Both the position numbers and the translations under genes were made by a program. DNA of 64,000 nucleotides. It comes from Brevibacillus reuszeri. GTDB taxonomy: Bacteria; Bacillota; Bacilli; Brevibacillales; Brevibacillaceae. Location: positions 62,001-126,000 of the forward strand of contig NZ_BEXF01000016.1 in the NCBI RefSeq assembly GCF_002897295.1, written 5' to 3'. Below, in pieces: positions 23,834 through 32,711 of this stretch. The number at the start of each line of letters is the position of its first letter. Positions within the stretch are counted from its first letter, which is position 1. The notes under the pieces were generated by a model. That model was not told the DNA's origin. It did not search any database and worked only from the letters and a program-made list of their open reading frames with translations.

Positions 23834-24838
23834 CTACACTGGCATCAGCATGGTAATCGCCAAAACGAGAACCGTTACTGCCACCACAAGCTTGACTACA
23901 AAACCGAAGCGAAACGTACTGAGCAGCATCAACGTTGTCTTGAAATCTAGCATGGGACCAAAAACGAGAAAAGCAAGCAGTGAGCTGCTATGAAAGGTAT
24001 TGGAGAAGGACGCTGCAATAAATGCATCTGCCTCCGAGCACAGGGAGAACAGATACGCCATTCCCATCATCACCAAATTTGAGGTAAGTGGCGTCTGACC
24101 GATATCTACGAGCGTCTCCCTGCTGACATACACTTGCAGCAGCGCACTGATAAAGGCACCAAACAGCAAATATTTCCCCATGTCAAAAAATTCGTCCACC
24201 GCATGAGAGAAGGTAGCTGACAGCTTTCCACGCACTGCCTCTGTGTGCAGGGCTTCATGTCTTATCTGCGATTCCATCCCGAGGCGAAGCGGATTGTTCT
24301 TGACAAAGAGAAAAACGAGCAGCCCGACAATAATCGCTACAGCAAAACCAGCAACACCTCGATACAACGCCATATCAGGCTGACGCGTAAAGGCGATATA
24401 AGTAGAGGAAAGCACAACCGGGTTCACGATTGGACCTGCGAGTAAAAATGTGATTCCCACAGGCAGCGGCATTCCTTTTTGGATCAACCGGCGAACGACC
24501 GGAATGATGGCACATTCGCAGACTGGAAACAAAAAGCCAAGCAAGCCAGCAAACGGCAGACCAATGATCATGCTTTTCGGTGTCCAGCGCCTGACCTGCT
24601 CCTCTGAAATAAAGGTCTGGATAAAGGCTGAAAAAAATACACCGAGCAGCACAAACGGAATGGCTTCTAGGACGATGCTCAGAAAAAATGTTTTTACATC
24701 CAGCCATTGCGGGGACCATTCCATTTTCCAGCCAGCGAAAATGTCGGTAGTTCCGTTGACGGTCAACACAACAACGGCAAGTCCAAGAATCAACGCGCCA
24801 AGAATCTCTATGAAAAAGTGACGGATTTTCGCGAGCAA
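23834..24838 (-). CDS. YcgR-type permease (DUF318)
   Basis: 334-residue polytopic membrane protein with the conserved family motifs GLLGFLFPVCECAIIPVVRRL and FLLAGPIVNPVVLSSTY in the first half, and the related LFSLCSEADAFIAASFSNTF and FLVFGPMLDFKTTLML in the second. Together with YcgQ it forms a predicted transport complex. The start is TTG 24838: AAAGGAGG lies 8 bases upstream, inside the longer ORF from ATG 24862. A Zur-like box overlaps the promoter, which supports a zinc or metal role. Confidence 0.83.
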   Translation of the reverse strand: MLAKIRHFFIEILGALILGLAVVVLTVNGTTDIFAGWKMEWSPQWLDVKTFFLSIVLEAIPFVLLGVFFSAFIQTFISEEQVRRWTPKSMIIGLPFAGLLGFLFPVCECAIIPVVRRLIQKGMPLPVGITFLLAGPIVNPVVLSSTYIAFTRQPDMALYRGVAGFAVAIIVGLLVFLFVKNNPLRLGMESQIRHEALHTEAVRGKLSATFSHAVDEFFDMGKYLLFGAFISALLQVYVSRETLVDIGQTPLTSNLVMMGMAYLFSLCSEADAFIAASFSNTFHSSSLLAFLVFGPMLDFKTTLMLLSTFRFGFVVKLVVAVTVLVLAITMLMPV

Positions 24839-24862
24839 GCTTACTTCCTCCTTTTCAAACAT

Positions 24863-24886
24863 AAATCGTTATCATTCCTAATTATA
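24863..24886 (-). promoter_or_regulatory. Zur-like box overlapping the ycgRQ promoter
   Basis: AAATCGTTATCATTCCTAATT (24863-24883, plus strand) matches the Bacillus Zur consensus AAATCGTAATnATTACGATTT (from memory) at 16 of 20 fixed positions. A minus-strand -10 TATAAT (24881-24886) overlaps its edge. Repression by a zinc-loaded Fur-family protein is the natural prediction. Confidence 0.6.
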
Positions 24887-25120
24887 TACATTGGCGTAAA
24901 AATCCTGCCCCTTTTCGCTATTTTTGTGACTAATCACCTATCAGCGCTATCTTTTTTTCCAATTCAACCCTTTTATAATAGGGAGACACACTTCTTTTAC
25001 CCACACACTTCTCTTCCATTCCTGCAGGAAAGGAGGCGAGTCCCCAAACAAGCCGCACACTATGATTTGACGTAACTCGCTGTTCAGAGCCAAATCTCTG
25101 TACGATTGGAGGCGTCACGC

Positions 25121-26482
25121 ATGAACCATCCTGATTTTCGTCATCTGCAACAAAGTATGGAGGATGTAACGACTGCTGCCTTGGACAAGAATATGGGTCC
25201 TCTCGATCCTACTGAGTATCACTCCCTATTCGAACGCCTACATGACGCAGCAACCTCTCTCCCCCCACTTTACCGTGAGCATGTGTACCATCCGTTTATG
25301 CAAGCAATGGACAAGCTAACCGAGGCAGGATTTCTGAACATGATGCGGCGCGATCCGAACAAGGAACGCGAGGCAGGGCTGTTTTGTGATATAGCCCAAG
25401 CCATCTTGCAGAACAAAGAAGGGTACGAACAGGAAGCGACAGATGCCTTTCAGGAAGTGGTAAGTGATTTGTATGACGGCTTTTTGAGCGAGGAGGACAG
25501 GAGAGGGATCAAACCTCCTGACCAAAGCATGATCGCTCCCCTGGTCAAATGGGGACGGCCTCACTATGGCCCTTATACGTGGACGGTAGAAGCGGCTTCA
25601 CATTTTGGACTGAAGACGGGAATTGTCAATTTACCTCCAGCCAATGCGCGCCATGGACTACTAGCATGGTCAGCACTCGGACATGAGACGGCAGGACATG
25701 ACATATTGCATGCGGACACGGGGCTGCTTGGAGAGCTGCAAAAAGCAGTATACGACGCACTATGGAGTGAGCTGGACAATCGCTCCCTAGCCGATTATTG
25801 GTCGTTGCGAATCGATGAGACCGCATCTGACGTACTGGGTATATTAAACACGGGGCCTGCTGCTGGAATCGGATTAATTGGGTATTTCCGTGGCTTGAAT
25901 CAAGCTTATACTGGAAAACCCCTTTTGCGTAATACAGGACCACAGAACGACTCACACCCTGCTGATATTTTGCGTGGCTATCTCGCTGCCGAGACTGTAC
26001 GCTTGCTTCATTTTGATAATGCAGCAGATTGGGCAAACGCCCTGCAGGAAGAAACGGACAAGGATCTCACTTCTATTACACTTGGTCGAACAAGCTATGA
26101 TGCGGAGCTAATCAAGCAATCAGCTACAGTCGTAGCACGCGCTATCACACAGACTCGGCTATTGAGTCTTGAGGGACATGCCCTCGGTGATATTCAAAAC
26201 TGGCACAATCACGATGAACGTATTGTCCAAGAACTGCGTGCTCATCTGTTGAGCTCAACCAAGGTACAGGATTGTGTCGTATCAGGCATGTATGCTGCCC
26301 ATGTGGTTGCTGCTGCCGTAACAGGAGCCATCGCAGGAGAAGTGTCTGTCACAACGGCCTTCTCAGGGATGACCCGTCTCCTGAAAAGCATGCATGATGC
26401 CAATCCTTCCTGGGGTCCCCTCTACGTACGTCATCCTGGAGATTTGACCCCACACCGTATTTATTCTCGTTCCGCAAGCTGA
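25121..26482 (+). CDS. unrecognised cytoplasmic protein with HExxGH...E gluzincin-like motif
   Basis: 453 residues, no signal peptide. HETAGH at 188-193 (GHETAGHDIL) followed 40 residues later by DETASDVLG at 232-240 resembles gluzincin metallopeptidases. The six-residue HExxGH spacing is that of the M49 dipeptidyl peptidase III family, and the E-x-x-S-D-x-x-G glutamate motif resembles that of thermolysin-like enzymes. The rest is not recognised: acidic and helical, with an Ala/Val-rich segment near 395-420. ATG 25121 has GGAGG 8 bases upstream. It ends with its own terminator and stands between two metal-transport units. Peptidase function is inference from the motif. Confidence 0.6.
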   Translation: MNHPDFRHLQQSMEDVTTAALDKNMGPLDPTEYHSLFERLHDAATSLPPLYREHVYHPFMQAMDKLTEAGFLNMMRRDPNKEREAGLFCDIAQAILQNKEGYEQEATDAFQEVVSDLYDGFLSEEDRRGIKPPDQSMIAPLVKWGRPHYGPYTWTVEAASHFGLKTGIVNLPPANARHGLLAWSALGHETAGHDILHADTGLLGELQKAVYDALWSELDNRSLADYWSLRIDETASDVLGILNTGPAAGIGLIGYFRGLNQAYTGKPLLRNTGPQNDSHPADILRGYLAAETVRLLHFDNAADWANALQEETDKDLTSITLGRTSYDAELIKQSATVVARAITQTRLLSLEGHALGDIQNWHNHDERIVQELRAHLLSSTKVQDCVVSGMYAAHVVAAAVTGAIAGEVSVTTAFSGMTRLLKSMHDANPSWGPLYVRHPGDLTPHRIYSRSAS

Positions 26483-26518
26483 TGCATGTGGTGTGAAACA
26501 GTTATCAAATACGCTAGC

Positions 26519-26553
26519 GAAAGACCGTTGATTCCTTGACGGTCTTTCTTTTT
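26519..26553 (+). terminator. terminator of the HExxGH gene
   Basis: GAAAGACCGT / ACGGTCTTTC stem, 10-base loop, followed by TTTTTC. Confidence 0.85.
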
Positions 26554-26560
26554 CAAAAAC

Positions 26561-26602
26561 ATTCAAATGATTACTTGAATATCAAATTGTTTATGGTAAT
26601 AT
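26561..26602 (+). promoter_or_regulatory. czcO-czcD promoter with CadC/CzrA-like operator
   Basis: -35 TTGAAT (26575-26580) and -10 TAATAT (26597-26602), spacer 16. The palindrome ATTCAAATGATTACTTGAAT (26561-26580) overlaps the -35 and resembles the ArsR-family CadC operator (TCAAATAAATATTTGA, from memory), so metal-inducible control is likely. Confidence 0.6.
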
Positions 26603-26636
26603 TTAGATGTACACCGTATGAAAGAAGGCGTTTTCT

Positions 26637-27677
26637 ATGAACAACTACGATGTGATTGTGATCGGAGCAGGTCAAGCAGGCTTATCGATTGGGTACTATT
26701 TACAGAAGCAGCAACGCCGCTTTCTACTTTTGGATAAAAATGAGCGGATCGGAGAGAGCTGGCGCGAGCGTTACGATTCACTTGTCTTATTCACTCCTCG
26801 CCGTTATTGCGATTTGCCCGGACTTCCCTTCCCCGGTGAACGTGATGGGCTTCCAACCAAGGAGGATGCCGCAAACTATCTCGAAGAGTACGCCCGGCAT
26901 TTTCAGCTGCCGATCCAGCTTGGCACGGACGTTATCCAGGTGACGAAGACAAACATAGGGTTTGCTGTACGTACAAACAAGGAGCTGTATCACACGGAGA
27001 AGCTGGTCGTAGCTACAGGACCTTTCCATACTCCGTATCTGCCACCGATTGTAGCTGATCTCTCAGATGAGGTATTACAGGTGCACACGTCCAGCTATAA
27101 AAACGAGCGGCAACTGAAAGACGGTCCTGTCTTGATAGTGGGAGGAGGAAACTCTGGGGCTCAGCTCGCTGTAGAGCTGGCAGCCAGTCGAGCTGTTACT
27201 TTTTCTATGGGTCAATCCCGGTCTTTTCTGCCGCTTTCCTTTTTGGGAAAAACTATTTTCGATTACATGCGAGCTACAGGAATATTGACCGCCCCCATCA
27301 CCTCCTGGCTAGGAAAGCGGCTCAGCAAAAAGCCCGACCCGATTTTTGGGTATCGAGCCGAGCTACGACATTTGGAACAGACTGGACAAATTCAGATGGT
27401 CCCTAAAACAGTCTCGATCAAAGGGGCTACCGCAACCTTTGCAGGGGGGCATCAGGAGCGGATTACCAATATCATTTGGGCAACCGGATTTCGCCCAGGA
27501 TATGAATGGCTGGACATTCCTAAAGTGTTAGGCGAAAACGGAGTACCCATTCATCAGCGCGGAGTTTCTGTCGTGCCAGGTCTTTTCTTTCTGGGGCTTC
27601 CCTGGCAACATAATCGCCAATCTGCTCTCATGTGTGGCGTAGGTAACGATGCAGCTTATTTAGCAGCACATTTATAG
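26637..27677 (+). CDS. czcO: CzcO-like flavin-dependent monooxygenase/NAD(P)-FAD oxidoreductase
   Basis: 346 residues with two Rossmann fingerprints: VIVIGAGQAGLSIGYYL (FAD, residues 6-22) and GPVLIVGGGNSGAQLAVELA (NAD(P), about 162-181), plus ATGFRPGYEWLD near the end, as in flavin monooxygenase-like proteins. In Bacillus subtilis the equivalent gene (czcO, formerly trkA) adjoins czcD and affects cation resistance. Here it precedes czcD by 13 bases in one operon. The biochemical reaction in metal homeostasis is not established. Confidence 0.82.
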   Translation: MNNYDVIVIGAGQAGLSIGYYLQKQQRRFLLLDKNERIGESWRERYDSLVLFTPRRYCDLPGLPFPGERDGLPTKEDAANYLEEYARHFQLPIQLGTDVIQVTKTNIGFAVRTNKELYHTEKLVVATGPFHTPYLPPIVADLSDEVLQVHTSSYKNERQLKDGPVLIVGGGNSGAQLAVELAASRAVTFSMGQSRSFLPLSFLGKTIFDYMRATGILTAPITSWLGKRLSKKPDPIFGYRAELRHLEQTGQIQMVPKTVSIKGATATFAGGHQERITNIIWATGFRPGYEWLDIPKVLGENGVPIHQRGVSVVPGLFFLGLPWQHNRQSALMCGVGNDAAYLAAHL

Positions 27678-27690
27678 AGGAGGTATTCTT

Positions 27691-28674
27691 ATGGGTCATC
27701 ATCACGACCACGGAGACGGTCACGGCCATCATCATCATGGCAAAGGTGCCAGCAAGCGGGCGTTACTCGTTTCCTTTGTAATCATTACGCTGTTTTTGAT
27801 CGTGGAAGTAATCGGGGGCTTCCTCACCAATAGCTTGGCTTTGCTCTCTGACGCGGGCCACATGCTGAGTGATGCCTCAGCACTACTACTGAGTCTGATT
27901 GCGATTCACATCGCAGCTCGTCCGCCAACTGCCAAGCGGACGTTTGGCCTCCAACGCTTTGAGATATTGGCAGCCCTAATAAACGGCGTTACTCTCGTCG
28001 TCATCTCTTTGATCATTTTTTGGGAAGCGTATCAAAGGCTCTTTGATCCTCCCCAAGTCGCAAGCGGTAAAATGATCATTATTGCCACAATCGGGCTATT
28101 GGCGAATATCGCTGCTGCCTTCGTCCTGATGCGTGGTGACTACAAAGACAATGTGAATGTCCGTAGTGCTTTTCTGCACGTGCTTGGTGATCTTCTGGGG
28201 TCAGTCGGCGCCATCATCGGCGGGATATTGATGTGGTCCTTCGGCTGGTACATTGCTGATCCACTGATCAGTGTGATCGTTGCTGTATTAATCCTTTTAA
28301 GCGCTTGGCGTGTAACGAAAGACTCCGTCAATATTTTGCTGGAAAGCACACCCTCTCGTATTGACTCGACAGAGGTCGAAAGCAAATTGAACCAGCTTGC
28401 GGGTGTAACCAAGGTGCATGACCTTCATATTTGGACAGTCACCTCTGGATTCGACTCGCTTACCTGCCATTTAATTGTAGAAGATGGCTTGCCGAGCTAT
28501 CCGATTTTGAATGAAGCACTTGAACTGCTTCAGCATGAATTCGGAATCAGCCATGCTACGATACAAATTGAGAATTCCTCTGTTACACACGGGGATCTGC
28601 ACTGCATGGGAGGGGCCGCTCCTCATTCTCATTCTCATACGCATGAGGGAGAGCATCAGCATCACAGTCATTGA
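27691..28674 (+). CDS. czcD: cation diffusion facilitator CzcD (zinc/cobalt/cadmium efflux)
   Basis: Proton- or potassium-coupled exporter of divalent metals, 327 residues. His-rich N-terminus (HHHDHGDGHGHHHHGK), six transmembrane helices with the metal-binding HD motifs SLALLSDAGHMLSDASAL (TM2) and LHVLGDLLGSVGAI (TM5), a cytoplasmic ferredoxin-like domain (VHDLHIWTVTSGFDSLTCHL) and a second His-rich tail (HSHSHTHEGEHQHHSH). GAGGAGG precedes ATG 27691. In operon with czcO and predicted to be metal-induced. Confidence 0.94.
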   Translation: MGHHHDHGDGHGHHHHGKGASKRALLVSFVIITLFLIVEVIGGFLTNSLALLSDAGHMLSDASALLLSLIAIHIAARPPTAKRTFGLQRFEILAALINGVTLVVISLIIFWEAYQRLFDPPQVASGKMIIIATIGLLANIAAAFVLMRGDYKDNVNVRSAFLHVLGDLLGSVGAIIGGILMWSFGWYIADPLISVIVAVLILLSAWRVTKDSVNILLESTPSRIDSTEVESKLNQLAGVTKVHDLHIWTVTSGFDSLTCHLIVEDGLPSYPILNEALELLQHEFGISHATIQIENSSVTHGDLHCMGGAAPHSHSHTHEGEHQHHSH

Positions 28675-28695
28675 AAGAGGCATCCCGGTCAGTAT

Positions 28696-28735
28696 AAAAA
28701 AACCATCTTCCCAAGTGGAAAGATGGTTTTTGTTT
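28696..28735. terminator. bidirectional terminator between czcD and acsA
   Basis: AAAAACCATCTTCCC / GGAAAGATGGTTTTT stem with a short loop, A- and T-runs on both sides. Confidence 0.88.
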
Positions 28736-28740
28736 GAGTA

Positions 28741-30456
28741 TTAGTCTTCCATCGTTGACAGGTCGCCCGTTGGCAATCCCAGCTCCCATGCCTTCAGGAC
28801 ACGGCGCATGATTTTTCCGGAGCGCGTTTTTGGCAGCTTGTCGCGGAATTCAATCTCGCGCGGTGCAGCGTGCGCAGCGAGTCCTTCTTTAACAAATTTG
28901 CGAATATCATCCATCAGTGCATCACTTGGCTCATAGCCAGCGCGCAAGGAGATGAATGCTTTAATAATTTCACCGCGTACAGGATCAGGTTTTCCGATGA
29001 CGCCTGCTTCTGCTACGGCTGGATGCTCCACGAGCTTGCTCTCTACCTCAAATGGACCAACACGCTCGCCGGATGTATTGATCACATCATCAATTCGTCC
29101 TTGGAACCAGAAGTAGCCTTCTTCATCCTTGTACGCTGAGTCACCCGAAACATACCAGCCTGGAATGTGGAAATACTCTTCGTACTTTGCTGGGTTGTTC
29201 CAGATTTTTCTCATCATCGCAGGCCAGCCTACGCGGATTGCCAAATTGCCCATGCGATTTGGTGGCAGTTCATTTCCTTGATTGTCAATGATTGCCGCGT
29301 GCACACCAGGGATTGGTTTACCCATGGAGCCCGGCTTAATTGCCATGCTTCGGAAGTTGGAGATCAGCTGACCACCCGTTTCGGTCATCCACCAGTTGTC
29401 GTGAATGCGATGATTGAACACGCGCAATCCCCAGTATACAACCTCCGGATTGAGTGGTTCACCCACACTCAGTACGTGACGCAGGCTGGACAAATCAAAT
29501 TGTTTGACTACCTCATCGCCCGCTCCCATCAGCATACGGAAAGCTGTAGGTGCACTGTACCAAACAGAGACCTTGTATTTTTCAATTGTTTTGTACCAAT
29601 CCTCTGGTGTAAATCGGCCACCACGAACGACGTTGGTTACACCGTTTAGCCATGGAGAGAAAATACCGTAGGCTGTACCTGTTACCCAACCAGGGTCAGC
29701 CGTGCACCAGTAAATATCATCGTCTTGCAAATCCAATACCCATTTACCTGTTTGCAGGTGTTGGATCATCACATTGTGTACATGCAGCACACCTTTTGGT
29801 TTACCAGTCGATCCAGACGTGTAGTGCAGAATCATGCCGTCTTCGCGGTCAACCCACTCGATTTCCAGCTCGGACGAAGCTTCTGCCATCGCCGCTTCAT
29901 AGCTGACGACTCCCTCTTTTTGCTCATCCGCCCCACCGACGAGGATGACATGCTTGAGTGCTGGCAATTCGCTGACAGGGATACGAGGCAACAGAGACGG
30001 TATCGTCACAATCGCTACGGCCTCACTGTCAGACAAGCGGTCACGTACAGCCGCTTCCATGAAGGCCTCGAAAAGCGGACCAACAATTGCCCCAACTTTA
30101 AGTGTACCTAAAACGCTTACATAAAGCTCGGGAGTGCGCGGCATGAATACAAATACGCGATCCCCTTTTGCAATTCCAAGCTTGCGCAAAACATTGCCAA
30201 ACTTATTGGATAGTTCGCTCAATTGGGCATAGGTGTACGTCTCATCTCTGGTTAAATCACTATAAAAAAGAGCCGGTTTGTCTTTTTTGTCTGTCAGCAA
30301 GTGGCGATCAATCGCCTCATAGGCCATGTTTACCTTGCCTGTTTCGTACCAGGTAAATTGTTTCTCTACTTCGGCCCAGTCAAAATTGGCGTAAGTTTCA
30401 TCATAATTCTGCAGATTAAACCGGCCTTCCGTTGCCGGAATTTTTTCTACGTTCAT
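28741..30456 (-). CDS. acsA: acetyl-CoA synthetase AcsA
   Basis: Activates acetate to acetyl-CoA through acetyl-AMP. 571 residues with the adenylation core motifs: LHYTSGSTGKPKGVLHVH (P-loop-like A3), WWMTETGGQ (A5), YVSGDSAYKDEEGYFWFQGR (A7) and GRIDDVINTSGERVG (A8). The catalytic lysine is in KTRSGKIMRRVLKAWE near the C-terminus, a regulatory acetylation site in Bacillus AcsA. The C-terminal GLPTGDLSTMED is characteristic of the Bacillus enzyme. ATG follows AGGAGAG. No acuABC divergon is adjacent, unlike B. subtilis. Confidence 0.93.
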   Translation of the reverse strand: MNVEKIPATEGRFNLQNYDETYANFDWAEVEKQFTWYETGKVNMAYEAIDRHLLTDKKDKPALFYSDLTRDETYTYAQLSELSNKFGNVLRKLGIAKGDRVFVFMPRTPELYVSVLGTLKVGAIVGPLFEAFMEAAVRDRLSDSEAVAIVTIPSLLPRIPVSELPALKHVILVGGADEQKEGVVSYEAAMAEASSELEIEWVDREDGMILHYTSGSTGKPKGVLHVHNVMIQHLQTGKWVLDLQDDDIYWCTADPGWVTGTAYGIFSPWLNGVTNVVRGGRFTPEDWYKTIEKYKVSVWYSAPTAFRMLMGAGDEVVKQFDLSSLRHVLSVGEPLNPEVVYWGLRVFNHRIHDNWWMTETGGQLISNFRSMAIKPGSMGKPIPGVHAAIIDNQGNELPPNRMGNLAIRVGWPAMMRKIWNNPAKYEEYFHIPGWYVSGDSAYKDEEGYFWFQGRIDDVINTSGERVGPFEVESKLVEHPAVAEAGVIGKPDPVRGEIIKAFISLRAGYEPSDALMDDIRKFVKEGLAAHAAPREIEFRDKLPKTRSGKIMRRVLKAWELGLPTGDLSTMED

Positions 30457-30626
30457 ACACTCACTCTCCTAAATCCCTCTAAATTTATTTTTCTATGCAC
30501 CGCAACATTCATAATATTTCTGCACTTCCTGTGAAATTCCTTCTACCAAAAACCTACTTATTCGATTCATGAAAAAATCTAGTATAATGAGCGGTATTCG
30601 CAAGACAAAGGAGATGGCAAACTACC

Positions 30627-31535
30627 ATGACTTGGATTTTACTTGCCGTTGCTGTCGCTTTGTTGTTGATTCGTGCCTACCGCAATACGTTCGATGTTCA
30701 TACGCAAGCTGTCACGATTCCCCTGCAAAAATCGACTCGAATGAAAGACACGAGTAGCTGGGAACCGTTGTCAGTATTACACCTGTCTGATTTACACATG
30801 GAAAATCTGTCTGTCGACGCGGATCAAGTAGTCTCCAAATTTTCTGCCCAACCACTCGATTTGATTGCGATTACGGGTGACTTGCTCGACCGACAAAAAA
30901 ATATTCCTAAAGCAGTTGATTACGTTCGAACCATTATGAGCTTGCAGCCTGCACTAGGCACATACGTCGTTTTCGGAAATCACGACTATGTATTAAAAGC
31001 ATTCAAGCTGCGAGAATTAAAAAAGTCGCTTGAACAATTAGGCTGCCGTGTTCTGATCAATGAACATGTAACCGTCTATCATCATGGTCAGCCTCTTCAT
31101 ATTATTGGCGTCGACGATTTTGCTACTCGCCGCAGTGAACTGGAAAAGTCGTTTCAGCATGTTCCCGAAACAGGAGCTAGACTCGTTTTGACTCATGACC
31201 CCAATATTGTGCTACAGATGAAGGATTACGCCTATGATTATTTGCTGTCCGGGCATTTTCACGGTGGGCAAATTCATTGGCCACGCCCATTCCATTTGGC
31301 AAAAATGGGTAAGCTGCCAAAATTGAATATGGTCAAAGGCTTGCACGAAATGGACGGCAGACCGTTTTATATTAGTGAAGGACTTGGGCAAACAGGTGTT
31401 AACATTCGCCTCCGCTCTCGACCGGAATTGACCCTGCATACGTTGGTTGGCGCAACCTCGCCTGCTACTCACTATGAACCGGCTGCATTCACATCCTCTT
31501 TGTCGGAGTCAGCCGCCACACTCGTCATAGAGTAA
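30627..31535 (+). CDS. membrane-anchored metallophosphoesterase (YkuE/YpbG-like)
   Basis: 302 residues: an N-terminal transmembrane helix (MTWILLAVAVALLLIRAY) then a calcineurin-like phosphoesterase domain with LHLSDLHMENL, ITGDLLD, VFGNHDY, LTHDPN and LLSGHFHGGQIHWPRP, the full set of dimetal-binding motifs. The active site probably faces outward, though the positive-inside balance is weak. The Shine-Dalgarno (AAGGAG) is about 13 bases from the ATG, longer than ideal. TATAAT upstream at about 30585 is a plausible -10. Substrate unknown; YkuE and relatives have been studied as Tat-exported or phospholipid-related phosphatases. Confidence 0.85.
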   Translation: MTWILLAVAVALLLIRAYRNTFDVHTQAVTIPLQKSTRMKDTSSWEPLSVLHLSDLHMENLSVDADQVVSKFSAQPLDLIAITGDLLDRQKNIPKAVDYVRTIMSLQPALGTYVVFGNHDYVLKAFKLRELKKSLEQLGCRVLINEHVTVYHHGQPLHIIGVDDFATRRSELEKSFQHVPETGARLVLTHDPNIVLQMKDYAYDYLLSGHFHGGQIHWPRPFHLAKMGKLPKLNMVKGLHEMDGRPFYISEGLGQTGVNIRLRSRPELTLHTLVGATSPATHYEPAAFTSSLSESAATLVIE

Positions 31536-31562
31536 GGTATAATAGCCTTACTCTATTTTTTT
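31530..31562 (+). terminator. terminator abutting the next gene's ribosome binding site
   Basis: GAGTAAGG / CCTTACTC perfect stem (the phosphoesterase stop lies inside), then CTATTTTTTT running directly into the GGAG of the next gene. The loop contains TATAAT (31538-31543), a possible -10 for that gene. Confidence 0.75.
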
Positions 31563-31578
31563 GGAGATGAGAGCTTCT

Positions 31579-32598
31579 ATGGAAAATTGGACGAGAGACG
31601 TGGAGAAAATTCGTCAAGCAACCGGTCTGCCAATTGCATGCTTGCTCACCGATGCAAGTAGCTCGGATTCGTTAGAACGAGAGTATTCGCAGCGTGGCTG
31701 GGAGCTGATTGCCTACACCCAAAATCATTCCGAGAAATGGCTCGTTTTCATCGAATCGAGTAAATGGGATGGCGCTGCGCGTGCGATGCTGAATCTGTTT
31801 TTTTCCCAACCGGAACAAAAGACATCGTTCCCCGAGCAGCTGAGCTCGTGGTTACGAGGAATTGCAGCAGGGACCCATGGCCCTTCCCCAGCACATATGG
31901 AGCAGCAATGGCCCTGGCGCGGGGAGCGCGTCTGCTTTCTTCTGGAAAGATGTCGACTGGACAGCACCTTCGAGTGGACCGCTATGCAGCCGCTTTTGCA
32001 TGACTTCTTTAAAAATGATGAACAGGCAAGTCCTTCACTGCTCTTTATCCCTTTGAATCACTCCTATCTTTTCCTGATCGTCCCATTGTCTATGCTGGGA
32101 AATCAAAGTGAAAAAGAGGAGTTGCTCGAGTGGGCATCAGGATTGCATGACTTAATCACAACCGAATGGATGGAAAACATCCGGATGATTGTAGGATCGC
32201 CCCTCTCCTCGTCTTCTACGTTGGACAAGGAGCTCGTACGCTTACTGTCCTTATCTCAGGCGATTGCCAGCTATCGTCCAAAAGCGATGGTTGCCGGAAG
32301 CTGGTCGTATACACTGGAGCGATGGGCAGCATCTCTAACATCCCAGGATGCCAAAATGCTTTCAGAACATATCCGCCAACTCGTCACCATTCCGCAGCTT
32401 AACACAGAGCAGCTAGAGACGTTGGAGACATTATTTTCCCGCCAATTAAATGTAAGTGATACTGCGCGCCAGCTCTTTATCCATCGAAACACGCTCTTGT
32501 ACAGATTGGACAAGCTGACCGAACAAACAGGATTAGACCCGCGTCTGTTTCCCGATGCTGTGCTGCTACAGCTATTTTTGCTCTTTCGTCAGAATTAA
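31579..32598 (+). CDS. PucR/CdaR-type helix-turn-helix regulator
   Basis: 339 residues. The C-terminal HTH_30 motif is clear: LETLFSRQLNVSDTARQLFIHRNTLLYRLDKLTEQTGLDP. This is the signature of PucR/CdaR/SdaR-type regulators. The N-terminal two thirds carry no recognised sensor domain. ATG 31579 is chosen over TTG 31561 and ATG 31567, which overlap the GGAG site; spacing is 12 bases, so the start is moderately certain. It precedes the sugar ABC ATPase and may regulate carbohydrate use, but this is inference. Confidence 0.8.
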   Translation: MENWTRDVEKIRQATGLPIACLLTDASSSDSLEREYSQRGWELIAYTQNHSEKWLVFIESSKWDGAARAMLNLFFSQPEQKTSFPEQLSSWLRGIAAGTHGPSPAHMEQQWPWRGERVCFLLERCRLDSTFEWTAMQPLLHDFFKNDEQASPSLLFIPLNHSYLFLIVPLSMLGNQSEKEELLEWASGLHDLITTEWMENIRMIVGSPLSSSSTLDKELVRLLSLSQAIASYRPKAMVAGSWSYTLERWAASLTSQDAKMLSEHIRQLVTIPQLNTEQLETLETLFSRQLNVSDTARQLFIHRNTLLYRLDKLTEQTGLDPRLFPDAVLLQLFLLFRQN

Positions 32599-32711
32599 CG
32601 AAACATTTTGTACATTATTGCCATAGATCATTCTCCGTCCGACTGATACGATTCTTGTAACCAACTCAAGAACTCGCTTTCTTTCTATATTATGTCGGAG
32701 GTGCCTGCTCA

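Noticed and set aside
24960..25120. Possible riboswitch upstream of the HExxGH gene
   Set aside because: The leader has a TATAAT-like box and some G-rich runs, but no consistent stem set or terminator was found.
30457..30626. CcpA cre site upstream of acsA
   Set aside because: No sequence fits the cre consensus well enough to report.
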